Part shown: piece by piece, positions 9,811 to 18,300 of the stretch
How the letters are laid out: each line of letters opens with the position of its first letter
Numbering within the stretch: position 1 is the first letter of the stretch
Source of the DNA: Saccoglossus kowalevskii
Taxonomy: Eukaryota; Hemichordata; Enteropneusta; Harrimaniidae
Length of the DNA: 22,254 nucleotides
Assembly: GCF_000003605.2 (NCBI RefSeq)
Contig: NW_003112971.1
Span: 141,518-163,771 of the forward strand
Direction: 5' to 3'
Made by a program: the position numbers and the translations under genes
Notes under the pieces: generated by a model
Told to the model about the DNA's origin: nothing
The model's input: the letters and a program-made list of their open reading frames with translations, nothing else
Databases searched by the model: none

Positions 9811-11956
9811 TCAAATTTCAATTTTAATCAGGCTCTATTTAAATCGTTGGTTAGGAAATCATGATTGGATTTGATTCACAACCAAATCCAGAAACACTTG
9901 GCTATATAAAAAACTAGTAGATATATCATAATTTTTGCATTTGTTACATACCACTTCATACATCAGAAAATTACTGATCACTTGTTGATTTATGCCATTT
10001 GTAAATATTTTTAAACATTTATAAATGCAGATTCAAATTGAAATAAAAACTAGTGACTTGCTACTGAGGCACTCTTTTATACTGACTGCTCTATATCCGT
10101 GAGACTGATTGCTGATTGGACAAGGCTATTAAAAGTAATTTCAAAATTATATTCATCCACACAGTTGTTGTGATTAGTTGAATGGTTTACAACTGCTATT
10201 TTTTGTTTTAAAATGCTATTTAAATGTTTATAAATTAATTGTAAACCACATCTACATCTATGTGTGATCGGAAACAAGAGTAATTTAATGACTAGTGAAT
10301 ATTAGTTTTTTTTATGTTTATAATTCCGGTTTTGTAGATCATATCACTTAAAGATAACAGAAAAGACACATAGAGTAGACTTTACCTTCTAAGGAAACTA
10401 CTCTTGAAAATTAAGTCCCCAACAAGAGCTATATATAAAAAGGGTAATTCATAAACCACCTACTAGTATTCTGTGACACATGAACATAGGAGTCCAAGAA
10501 ATATATTCTTGTTACATAACTGACATGTACTTGGCTGATGTATGTATAATAGAAAGATGTTGAATCAACACGAATACAACCATCATGCCTATCCCTATGC
10601 AACCATATAGCGAATAGATACATTTTGACATTTCAATACTCATAGTAGAGTTCTATTTTCATTGCAGCTGAAAATATAATGCGTAAGCAGGGAAAACGTA
10701 GGATTATCCACACCTATGTTGAAATTAGCATGTACGTAACATGGGTCTAGAAAGATCATAAATAGTAAAACATACAAAGTTCTAGATATAGATAGAATCA
10801 CATAATTGATTGATTGATTGATTGAAGAATTTGTAAGAAGAAGGCAACCATGCAGAGAACATTCAAAATGAGGAGAATAAATTCCACATAATTTGTATGT
10901 TATAAAAAGATGACTTGTTTTTATATTCTCACAGCATTCTAAAAATCAGATTTTAAGTTATAATCAGAAGTATTGGTACATATAATTCTGTTATCCTACG
11001 TATGTGATGTACAGCACGTAAAATCTTGAGTTAATGCCTATTGCAGTGTAACATAATATAAATTAACTGTATTAAAGTGAGACAAACTAAAAATTGCATT
11101 TTATGTTTGGTGAATTGCTGGAAAAAAAAATTACTTATTTTGAATATGAACATGAACATGAGGCTGTTTTTTTTTCCAATTCATGCAGGCATTCTGTTAA
11201 AAAAGCCAATATAAATGACAAATCTTTAATTATTGTAGTTTTAAAAACCATACATTAGTTGTCTGTTTAATAAGTTAGATAAATAGAATGCATGTTAATG
11301 TTCATCTCTAATGTCCGAACTAAACCGGTATAATTGCCACAAAACAGTCCAAATAATTTCCACAGGATGGTCACTATGCAAGGGTATATCAAACCAATAT
11401 CAAATGGCATACAAGATACCTGAGACTAAAATTTAAGTGGCTTGAATATCTCATTAAAAACAATGTATGTCAGCCTGTCCACAGTTATAGATTAAATTGT
11501 ATAACAATTTGATATTTGCCAGATACAATGTACTAAGGTTATCCAATACAAAGGTAATTTCAGAGATAAGAGGGAAGGGAAGTATTGACATGGTAGCTGC
11601 AGTCATATTTATTTGTACAGGACATTTTATATATAATGCTACATACATGTATAACATGAAGGGATTGACCGACTCCGGAAACAACAAAACACAAATTTAC
11701 TGAACATTGTTAACATTTTAATTTTTGTTATTGATTTAGCTAAGCAGCATTCCTATAGGTTTCAGCATATTTGTTTTGGAAATTTAAGACCTATTTTTTG
11801 GGAAATTTAAAATTTATTTTTTGCATAAAACATTTTTACGACCTCTGCTAAAAAAAATTTCATTCCAGACTTTTTCAAGACCCCAAAAAATGTAAAAATA
11901 AAAACAAAACATTTTAAAACTTTTTGAGCAAACATAAGAACCATGTTAACCTTTAA
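9811..11956. other. Long AT-rich stretch, no supported gene
   Basis: Only scattered short frames occur (for example 10077-10277 and 11454-11687 on the minus strand), none with a recognisable signature. A (TTGA)n run lies near 10805-10825. A hairpin is listed separately. No transposon termini are seen. Confidence 0.45.
11112..11182. repeat. Imperfect inverted repeat with A/T-tract arms
   Basis: The left arm GAATTGCTGGAAAAAAAAA (from 11112) pairs with a T-tract followed by CCAATTC (ending about 11182), apart from three extra bases in the left arm. A loop of about 35 bases separates the arms. It could be a degenerate small element or chance in A/T-tract-rich DNA. Confidence 0.5.
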
Positions 11957-12081
11957 AGTGCCTGTGAAATGGCTGTTATTTTCACGCCTAAAATTATCCA
12001 TTGATACATAAATATTATTATTGTTTATGTTTCTAAGCATGAATTATTTTTTTAAGTGAAAAAATTTGCATTAAACTCAGT

Positions 12082-12540
12082 CTACGGCAACTTTATTTTT
12101 GTGTGTTTTAAAACGAGGCTCTTCATTAGCTTCTCATTTGCATACAGAAATTCCCCTTGTGACATCAGAAGGGGAAGTCGCATGGCAGCTTGCATTGCCG
12201 ATACGTGTAAATAAGGCAAATTTCTTGTACAATTGTCACTTATGTACTTGTTAGTCGAGGAAGAATGGACCATTAATGAACACATAGTATCATTTTTTGT
12301 TGCATGAGGTTGAGTTAGATGCGAAATATGTTCGTTCTGGTGTAGCTGGTCACCGTGATCGTCACCAGCACCGGCGCACGTTTTTACACTATCGCTGGAC
12401 AAAATAGAATTTGACGTTGGAATTATCTCGTTATTTAGCAGGTTACTAGGCACGTCACTACACTGTTTTATTTCATCGATTGTCTGAGTAAAACTTTCAA
12501 AATTAAAATAAAAGAGAACATATTTTGACATTCTAAACAT
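12082..12540 (-). CDS. Open frame of unknown function inside the TTAA-flanked element
   Basis: The minus-strand frame of 152 codons starts at ATG 12540 (MFRMSKYVLFYFNFESF) and is open slightly upstream of that ATG. I do not recognise a domain. The composition is protein-like: Ser/Asn/His-rich in the middle (for example HGDQLHQNEHISHL), less hydrophobic than most chance frames here, with higher GC than the flanks. It lies between the THAP fragment (13159-13263, same strand, upstream) and the left terminus, the position expected for a downstream part of the element's transposase or an accessory protein. No acidic catalytic triad can be assigned. It could also be a fortuitous frame. An intron between the THAP fragment and this frame is possible but not demonstrated. 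Confidence 0.35.
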   Translation of the reverse strand: MFRMSKYVLFYFNFESFTQTIDEIKQCSDVPSNLLNNEIIPTSNSILSSDSVKTCAGAGDDHGDQLHQNEHISHLTQPHATKNDTMCSLMVHSSSTNKYISDNCTRNLPYLHVSAMQAAMRLPLLMSQGEFLYANEKLMKSLVLKHTKIKLP

Positions 12541-12545
12541 TGGAC

Positions 12546-12561
12546 TATAGTGATCACTATA
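12546..12561. repeat. 16-bp perfect palindrome
   Basis: TATAGTGATCACTATA is its own reverse complement. It sits just upstream of the 152-codon minus-strand frame inside the TTAA-flanked element. It could be a protein-binding site, but nothing else supports this. Confidence 0.7.
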
Positions 12562-13158
12562 AAATAATTAAAAAAAAGACAAATCACAGTTACTAAATAA
12601 ATTCAGAGTGGATTCGAGTTAGCGTGATCCATGGCGTGATTGTCATAATTATAACATCATATTAAAACTATTTGGTGGAAACACATTGACCAAGCCCGGA
12701 TTCTTATTTCATAAATTATTATGCAGATCAAGCTGCAAGCATGGAGGTAAAAAAAGAACAGAGGTGTGATTTCAACATTCAACACCAATCACCAAACCAT
12801 TCAGAAACTTCGAAAATGAAAACAATTAGCAGTGTGTAAGGGCTGTGTAATTTCCTGTTTGTCCGACGCTTCGTTTTCGTGTCGCTGTCAAAGTTATTAC
12901 TATCTTTTACTTAACAGGGACTAAATGGTCTCTATAAAACGGGAATCAAGATCGCAAAAAAAGTCAACTCATTTGAAACACTTGCCGGATGTCTCTCTCT
13001 CTCTTCTGAAATCCGCCTTGGTGATCATGGGCTGGTCCGGAATCTATTTCTTTCAAAAGTGATGCGCCAGGTTTACGTTGTCGGCATTTCTCTTTAAACC
13101 TAGTTTTTTTTTCATGGCCGAGGACAGTTTTTCCAAAAAAAAAAAGAATCTGAGGTTA

Positions 13159-13263
13159 AGTGGCTTTCGTCCACTGATGTTGCACCTTCGGATCGATTAG
13201 AAACGTGTGAATACATACACTATGACTATACGTTTCAATGCAACTGCCCACAATACAACATCT
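13159..13263 (-). pseudogene. THAP zinc-finger fragment of a transposase
   Basis: On the minus strand, codons 13263 down to 13159 read RCCIVGSCIETYSHS, then VCIHTFLIDPKVQHQWTKAT, and then meet a TAA. THAP domains begin with a Cys-x(2-4)-Cys pair, have a Phe/His-rich motif followed by Pro ('F..FP.DP') and then an invariant Trp ('W..A'). Here C-I-V-G-S-C, H-T-F-L-I-D-P and Q-W-T-K-A match in order and spacing. The second half of the domain (Cys-x2-His and the closing AVPTIF-like motif) is not found intact, although a basic frame (EKCRQRKPGASLLKEID) lies farther along the strand at about 13000-13090. Known role of the family: sequence-specific DNA binding, in Kolobok and P-type transposases and in domesticated host proteins. 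The position near the right terminus, pointing inward, fits a transposase N-terminus. Confidence 0.6.
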
Positions 13264-13775
13264 AAAAACTCTCTCTCGAAAAAATAAAATAGACCGAAAA
13301 ATGTATCGTTTAAAAGTATACTATTCCTTTCACATTTTGTCATTTGGTGGCGCACTTTCGGCGAGAGTTGAAAATCCGGAAACAGTCGACAGTTTCAGGA
13401 TAGGTGGGCGTGGCTACAACACAAGAACTATCCCAAATTTACTTGGATACAAGTAATCATTTTCAGCAAAAAAATCAATAACTGCCCATTTCAGTGGGAC
13501 ACAGATCTAAAATGGGAAACGTGAGGGTGGGCATTGCACAGGCACTTTAAATAAATACATATACACCTTCAGATTCAAGGGTATAGTTTAAGTGGGTCTT
13601 GATGACCCCCCCCCAATTAAAAATAATGGTATCACCCACCAGGTGCATGGAACCCTAGAGATTATGGGTGACACACACGGGATAATTAGTTTCTAACTTT
13701 TCGGCTAGCTAAAGCAGCCCATCTATTTTCACACGTACTGATCTACTAAATTCTGATGATGGAAACATGAGCTAG

Positions 13776-14515
13776 ATTATTTATTTATTTATTTCACTTT
13801 ATTTAGGGGAGATACAAGAACTGCCAACAACATTTAAATAACAAAATTACAATAGTTGCACTATTTTTATTGCAGAATTTTAAAATACAAATGTCCTATA
13901 GAAAAAAAATATTTTCTTTTTTAATTTCCAAACAAAAAAGGGTATCATCAAATTATTGTTAGCAACAACTCCTAGTTAACCGAGTTCATTGTGTATTGGA
14001 AAAAGATTCATGAAATTTTGACAAAAGAGCTAATCTTATCTTTTTTCATTGGTGATTAATTGGATGACAGTTTAGTAGGCATAATACTTGAAAGAATGAT
14101 GTCTACATCTATATACCCCTAAAAAGCACAAATTTGGAAGCTTTATTATGCGAGTGTTGAATTTCCATTTGTATCTTACTATCCACATGACTGCACAATA
14201 ATTAACAATTGGAATCCTTAACCATTAGCTTACAGATTTGTTTTTACCAAGATTTTATGAAATCTCCAAGTCTTCTTGAAAAAGATTGGATACAGTAATC
14301 ATGATTCCATAAACATCCCAATTCAGGTACTTATCCAAGAAAAAACAGCATCAATGTTGTAATCATTGTTCTGAATACTAAAATGTTTTTGATTTAAGAG
14401 ACCTTTTAATTTGAATATTACATCATCTGCAACATAAAACAAAGCAGTATCACCAGCATATAAAACTACTTTATGTAAGTCAGTAACAGACGGTAGTTTA
14501 TTCACAAACATTATT
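13776..14515 (-). mobile_element. Minus-strand non-LTR retrotransposon (LINE) 3' remnant
   Basis: A reverse-transcriptase fragment at 14325-14511 is followed on the minus strand by frame-broken pieces that fit the region after the catalytic motif. These are LNWDVYGIMITVSNLFQEDL (about 14255-14318; LINEs have 'LNxxKTxxMxF' here), IVNYCAVMW (14183-14209; LINEs often have 'xxYCxxVWG') and FCQNFMNLFPIHNELG (about 13980-14030). The minus strand ends in a (AAAT)n run at 13776-13794, a simple-repeat tail typical of several LINE clades such as CR1/L2-like and RTE elements. The 5' end is missing, as in most truncated LINE copies. The clade is not resolved. Confidence 0.7.
14323..14511 (-). pseudogene. 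Reverse transcriptase catalytic-motif fragment
   Basis: The frame reads FVNKLPSVTDLHKVVLYAGD and continues TALFYVADDVIFKLKGLLNQ, ending near VFSWIST. This matches LINE reverse transcriptase, where 'F.NDLP......LYADDT.LF' surrounds the catalytic Y-x-D-D. In this copy the third residue is Gly (codon at 14452-14454, GGT where GAT is expected), so the catalytic aspartate is lost by a single A-to-G change on the coding strand. The frame stops at once after WIST while similarity continues in another phase, showing a frameshift. The ATG at 14511 is incidental; the true protein extended upstream. Enzyme role in intact elements: target-primed reverse transcription of the element RNA. Confidence 0.8.
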
Positions 14516-15499
14516 TTTTCTATTTTCTTTTATTTCTATAATGCTCCTTTTCTATTTTCAAAGTGCATATTAATTGCCATATTCCTCCACTTTATCTAGG
14601 ATTTATCTGACAAGCTGTCAATCTGAACCACATGCAAGTTGATAGAAATAATGGCTGCAAGAATTGAGAGTGTGTGAACAACAACAGTGTATGATCCAAG
14701 AAGAATAGCTTATCAGACATTGAGCTACATATATGAATTATACTATAACTACAACTCATTGTAGATTGTAAAAAGAAAATAAAGCATTTATGTACTTATT
14801 AATTCGCTGTTACACTGTATTAGAATAAAAGTATACAATTTATTTGGACCATAGAAACACTTCTGGTCATTTATGTAAGTGTATGTGCTACAAATATAGC
14901 ATATATGTTTCTAGACTGTGTACGGTAATTGCTCAAAATTATCACACATGGCTTCCAATTAATGGTCGAGATAAGAAAATTTCACACAAATTGATTTCCT
15001 CTAAAGCAAATAAAATGATACACATTCTTCATGGGACAGCCTCTGTTGAAAGATTTTAAGATAAGAGTTTCAGTAGAAATAATTTGTAAATGTTATCTGC
15101 AGCCCATTGAAGACATATATCTAATGTAACACATCATTTTCACAATCTTGCCCTTTAAGAGGAAATCAACCAAGTAAATTGTGTAATTAAAAGATTTATT
15201 TGGAGAGTGCATATATATTATTGATATTTTGTTATTAAGTAATTGCTTTCAAGTGAGCCTCCCTAACACTGTAACAATTTTTCCTACCAGTTATACCTGG
15301 AAAATTATCAGCTTTTTGCAATAGGTAAAGCATCTTCAGTTATGTAAAATATTTTGTTGGTAATTTTTGTAGCAAAGTTCTCCAGTGTTCTCTAAAAAGA
15401 GTTTTAAAACGATAAAAATTATAATAATAGCTGACTTCAAATTATCTTAGCAATTATTAGTTAAATTATTATACTAATAAATGCAAATGTTATTGGCTC
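14516..15499. other. AT-rich DNA, no supported gene
   Basis: The region includes a 71-codon plus-strand frame (14844-15059) with no recognised signature. No transposon end or RNA gene is seen. Confidence 0.45.
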
Positions 15500-16283
15500 A
15501 TTGCACTATTTACTGGACTCAGTGCACTATTTACTGGACTCAGTGCACTATTTACTGGACTCAGTGCACTATTTACTGGACTCAGTGTAATATTTACTGG
15601 ACTCGGTGCACTATTTACTGGACTCAGTGCACTATTTACTGGACTCAGTGTAATATTTACTGGACTCACTATTTACTGGACTCAGTGCACTATTTACTGG
15701 ACTCGGTGCACTATTTACTGGACTCAGTGCACTATTTACTGGACTCAGTGTAATATTTACTGGACTCACTATTTACTGGACTCAGTGCACTATTTACTGG
15801 ACTCAGTGCACTATTTACTGGACTCAGTGTAATATTTACTGGACTCACTATTTACTGGACTCAGTGCACTATTTACTGGACTCACTATTTACTGGACTCA
15901 GTGCACTATTTACTGGACTCATTGCACTATTTACTGGACTCGGTGCACTATTTACTGGACTCGGTGCACTATTTACTGGACTCGGTGCACTATTTACTGG
16001 ACTCAGTGCACTATTTACTGGACTCATTGCACTATTTACTGGACTCAGTGTAATATTTACTGGACTCACTATTTACTGGACTCAGTGCACTATTTACTGG
16101 ACTCACTATTTACTGGACTCAGTGCACTATTTACTGGACTCATTGCACTATTTACTGGACTCATTGCACTATTTACTGGACTCAGTGCACTATTTACTGG
16201 ACTCGGTGCACTATTTACTGGACTCGGTGCACTATTTACTGGACTCGGTGCACTATTTACTGGACTCGGTGCACTATTTACTC
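15500..16283. repeat. 21/16-bp minisatellite with higher-order repeats, 39 units
   Basis: Every unit contains TATTTACTGGACTC joined by a variable linker: AGTGCAC, ATTGCAC, GGTGCAC, AGTGTAA, or the short AC. I count 39 units, 33 of 21 bp and six of 16 bp, the last truncated by five bases; the sum reproduces the array length of 784 bp. The 16-bp units lack five bases and shift phase, so the apparent peptide changes among LFTGLSA, YLLDSVH and TIYWTQC along the array. All three forward frames are stop-free, which makes the long open frames artefacts. Larger duplications exist inside the array (15605-15704 with 15705-15804; 15826-15941 with 16047-16162). Confidence 0.97.
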
Positions 16284-16541
16284 ATGGTGTAACATTTACC
16301 ACCAGCCTGGCAATGGCTACTGATTCAGTTTAGACATATTAAAGTGGCTATACACTTGTATCCCATACCATTTCGCTCTGAGCTGTATGCAACATTTCCT
16401 GGGCTCTGCACAACATTAACTTGATTTAGTGCAGCGATGTGCTAGCTCAAAGTGACATTATCTGGGATCAAAACATCATATAACTGGGCTCAGGGCAGCA
16501 TTCAGTTGGCTGAGATAGACATTAACTTTGATCAGTTAAAT
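16284..16541. repeat. Decayed extension of the 21-bp minisatellite
   Basis: Beyond the clean array the sequence can still be cut into units of 20-22 bp beginning 'att' and ending 'c': 16394-16414, 16415-16436, 16437-16456, 16457-16477, 16478-16499, 16500-16520 and 16521-16541. Several retain core words such as CTGGGCTC, ACTGGGCTCAGGGCAGC and CAGTTGGCTGAG, close to the array's ACTGGACTCAGTGCAC. The region 16284-16393 is weaker but has similar words ('aacatttacc', 'gctctgagctgtatgcaac'). This looks like an older part of the same array. Confidence 0.65.
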
Positions 16542-16739
16542 ATTAATGTTAACAGACAAATGCATGCATGGCTGGCAAATGTCAAAACTACATTTATGTT
16601 CATCATATATACATTATATCATAACCAAAACTCAAAAATTGATTGGAATAAGGGTATACATGTAACAATAGCAATGACATGCTTAGGGGTTATCCAACAG
16701 AAACTCCAGGATAGAGGATTTTGGCCATTTTGAGTTCAA

Positions 16740-17310
16740 TCTGACAAACAGAATAGTGTAAAACTAATAAGATCTGCGCAATGTCATGAACCATCTATGT
16801 ACCAAGTTTCACTGAAACGGGATAATTAGTACTTGAGATATCAGTGTAAAAACTGAAAATTTACTTATTACGAAAATTAGGTAATTAATATGAAAATATT
16901 ATTAACCTAAAACCAACTAGGTATACACATTGTCCTATGACCTCTATGTACCAAGGTGATGATTTATTAATCATTATGCAAATTAGATTAATATGCATGG
17001 ATTTTTACCTCAAACCAATCCAATCTGTGCATTAGTACGCAGCAACAATGTACCAAGTTTCATCAAAATCCAATGAGTGGTTCATTAGACACATGTATCA
17101 GTGGAACAGTCATGGTACAGATAAGAATTAGCTAACTATCATGCAAATTAGGTAATTATTGTTTGGTTTTAAAACAAAACCTAATCAAATCTGCACCTCA
17201 GCCTAGAGCATCTACTCATCAAGTGTCATTAATTAAAGAAAGCTTAGAAAGAACTGTGTACTGAGAGAGTATTGGAGACAGAGTAAAAATTAATTTGAAA
17301 TTATTAATAC
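16740..17310. repeat. Family A tandem block, about four monomers
   Basis: The landmarks 'tatgtaccaagtttcactg' (16796), 'ctatgtaccaagg' (about 16943), 'atgtaccaagtttcatc' (17048) and 'catcaagtgtcatt' (17216) mark successive monomers spaced about 115-166 bp. ATGCAAAT followed by TAGGTAATTA or similar is present near 16977 and 17141. The block ends in a module 'aaagaaagcttagaaagaac' (17236) that recurs at about 21716 and, diverged, at 21166. Confidence 0.8.
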
Positions 17311-17368
17311 TTGTACTAATATTGATGGAAAAGATGAAAACTAATTATGCTAACTAATTATTATGGGG

Positions 17369-17750
17369 TCAATAATTTGACTTGTTGCAATTTATGTCAT
17401 CGTTATCTGTAGATTCATGGTTTTCTTTGTCTGCAATAAAATTCTCAACAATCTGTTGCTGCCAATCTCCATCATATGTTGCTTCAGTCGGTATACGTTC
17501 ATTAAAGTGGAGGTATTCATAAACACTACACTGTGTTTGCGGGTCTGCAACATGCTGAATGAGGTTTCCGATTTTGTTGTTGTTGTCTGCTTCTTCGTTA
17601 TCATCAATTTCAATCTTGAAGCTCCCTTTACGGAAACATTCGAAAGCACAAAATTATTGATCAGAATCATTATGAAAAGAAGAAAACTCAATGTCTATCG
17701 CTCGTTGAAGAAGTGATAATGCAGTGCACTTCACTGCAACTAAAGATGAT
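17369..17750 (-). pseudogene. C-terminal remnant of a pogo/Tigger-type (CENP-B/jerky-like) transposase
   Basis: The minus-strand frame from about 17750 to the TGA at 17369-17371 reads in part AVKCTALSLLQRAIDIEFSS, then FCAFECFRKGSFKIEIDDNE, later CSVYEYLHFNERIPTEATYD and DWQQQIVENFIADKE, ending in an acidic tail. Tigger/jerky proteins (Tc1/mariner-pogo group, DDE_1 transposase) finish their catalytic region with a helix (L..AI......W) leading to 'NCFRKAGF'. An acidic linker follows, then a 'Y...D..IPT....D..I' motif, and the order and spacing here match. One in-frame TAA lies at 17654-17656, just before FCAFECFRKG, where the conserved Trp/Thr-Ile segment should be, so the copy is inactive. 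The catalytic aspartates and the N-terminal HTH/CENP-B domains are absent. Open frames in other phases over this interval (17392-17691 minus, 17417-17716 plus) are shadows. The fragment sits between two family-A blocks. Confidence 0.72.
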
Positions 17751-17794
17751 GGCCATGATCATTTGTTTATATCATGGGTAATTATACTGTCCAG

Positions 17795-17823
17795 ACACCA
17801 CGCGATGCATGTGCGTGTGGTGT
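17795..17823. repeat. Hairpin-forming inverted repeat upstream of the transposase remnant
   Basis: ACACCAC (17795-17801) pairs exactly with GTGGTGT (17817-17823), with further G/C pairing inside after a bulge and a palindromic ATGCAT in the loop. It lies about 45 bp upstream (in the sense of the minus-strand gene) of the remnant. It could be a degenerate element feature; no terminus was identified. Confidence 0.6.
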
Positions 17824-18113
17824 GATTATTATGTACTAATATAACCCTAAAAACTATCACGTCTGTGCAGTGTTCTATGACATCTAGATACCAAGTTTCA
17901 TTGAAATGTGATGATTAAAAGAAAAGCCAAAAATTGACTAACCATTATGCAAATTAGGTAATTAATATGCACAGATTTTTACCTAAAACTAATCAAATCT
18001 GCGCATTAACCCAGAGCATCTATGCATCAAGTTTCATAAAAAACTGATGTATGGTTCTTGAGATATCAGTGGAACAGACTGACACATACACATACAGACA
18101 CACTAACTGCAAA

Positions 18114-18145
18114 GACTGCCATTGTGTGCTTTGCACATGGGAGTC
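18114..18145. repeat. Hairpin in the first tail copy
   Basis: This 32-nt imperfect hairpin has outer stem GACT/AGTC, an inner CC/GG pair, a three-base bulge, then GTGTGC closing on a TTT loop with GCACAT. One mismatch (G opposite G) and one G-T pair occur. Compare the second copy at 18229-18260. Confidence 0.7.
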
Positions 18146-18228
18146 AAAAACCCACTCATGGTTCTTGAGATATCAATGGAACAGACAGACACATGCATAC
18201 ACACACATACAGACACACTAACTGCAAC

Positions 18229-18260
18229 GACTCTCATTGTGTGCTACGCACACGGGAGTC
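18229..18260. repeat. Hairpin in the second tail copy
   Basis: Same fold as at 18114-18145. The outer stem GACTCTC pairs with GGGAGTC, including one T-G pair. A three-base ATT bulge follows, then a six-pair stem GTGTGC/GCACAC with loop TAC. Five bases differ from the first copy, and none breaks pairing. Confidence 0.75.
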
Positions 18261-18300
18261 AAAACCCTATTAAGCCCTCATTTTCAGACTTCATCTAGAC

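Larger units (their letters stand above)
11957..13546 (-). mobile_element. TTAA-flanked DNA transposon remnant with THAP fragment (Kolobok-like)
   Basis: The left end reads AGTGCCTGTG at 11957-11966 and the right end CACAGGCACT at 13537-13546, exact inverted repeats. Each is bordered by TTAA (11953-11956 and 13547-13550), consistent with a TTAA target-site duplication. Subterminal similarity continues imperfectly ('gaaatggctgttatt' on the left; 'gaaatgggcagttattg' on the minus strand at the right). The interior is visibly richer in GC than its flanks. On the minus strand, not far from the right end, lies a THAP zinc-finger fragment. Kolobok transposons are known for TTAA duplications and THAP-bearing transposases; piggyBac also uses TTAA but lacks THAP, and P elements have THAP but 8-bp duplications. 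At 1.59 kb, with a broken coding region, the copy is non-autonomous. The catalytic domain is not recognisable. Confidence 0.65.
17840..18300. repeat. Family A block ending in a tandemly duplicated 107-bp tail
   Basis: Two monomers are clear ('ataccaagtttcattgaaat' at 17890; 'atgcatcaagtttcataaaa' at 18021), with 'attatgcaaattaggtaatt' near 17942. The tail that starts at 'gttcttgagatatca' is present twice in tandem, 18054-18160 and 18161-18267. Each copy carries a run of 'gacacat/acagacacac', a hairpin, and 'gggagtcaaaa'. The block ends with 'aagccctcattttcagactt', the diverged counterpart of 'aagtccctgttttcggactt' that closes family-B blocks. Confidence 0.8.

Noticed and set aside
9259-9864. 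Long repetitive ORFs (up to about 200 codons) on both strands as a repeat-protein gene
   Set aside because: They arise because the 30-bp unit has no stop in five frames. No signal peptide, splice sites or promoter support any one frame.
15500-16283. CRISPR array
   Set aside because: There are no unique spacers between repeats, the units are contiguous, and the context is eukaryotic. The same holds for the 30-bp and 62-bp arrays.
15481-16333. ORFs with heptapeptide repeats (LFTGLSA, YLLDSVH, TIYWTQC) as a gene
   Set aside because: They are a by-product of the stop-free 21-bp unit. The 16-bp units shift the frame repeatedly, so no single frame is maintained.
16452-16733. 93-codon plus-strand ORF as a gene
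   Set aside because: Its first third lies in the decayed 21-bp array and the rest is AT-rich without any protein signature.
17392-17716. 99-codon ORFs on both strands as genes
   Set aside because: They are shadow frames of the transposase remnant, which reads in a different minus-strand phase and contains a stop.
18229-18260. Helitron 3' end (hairpin near a terminus)
   Set aside because: A Helitron end needs CTRR about 10 bases after the hairpin. The following bases are AAAACCCTATTAAG; CTAT and similar words do not fit the motif, and no 5' TC end was found.
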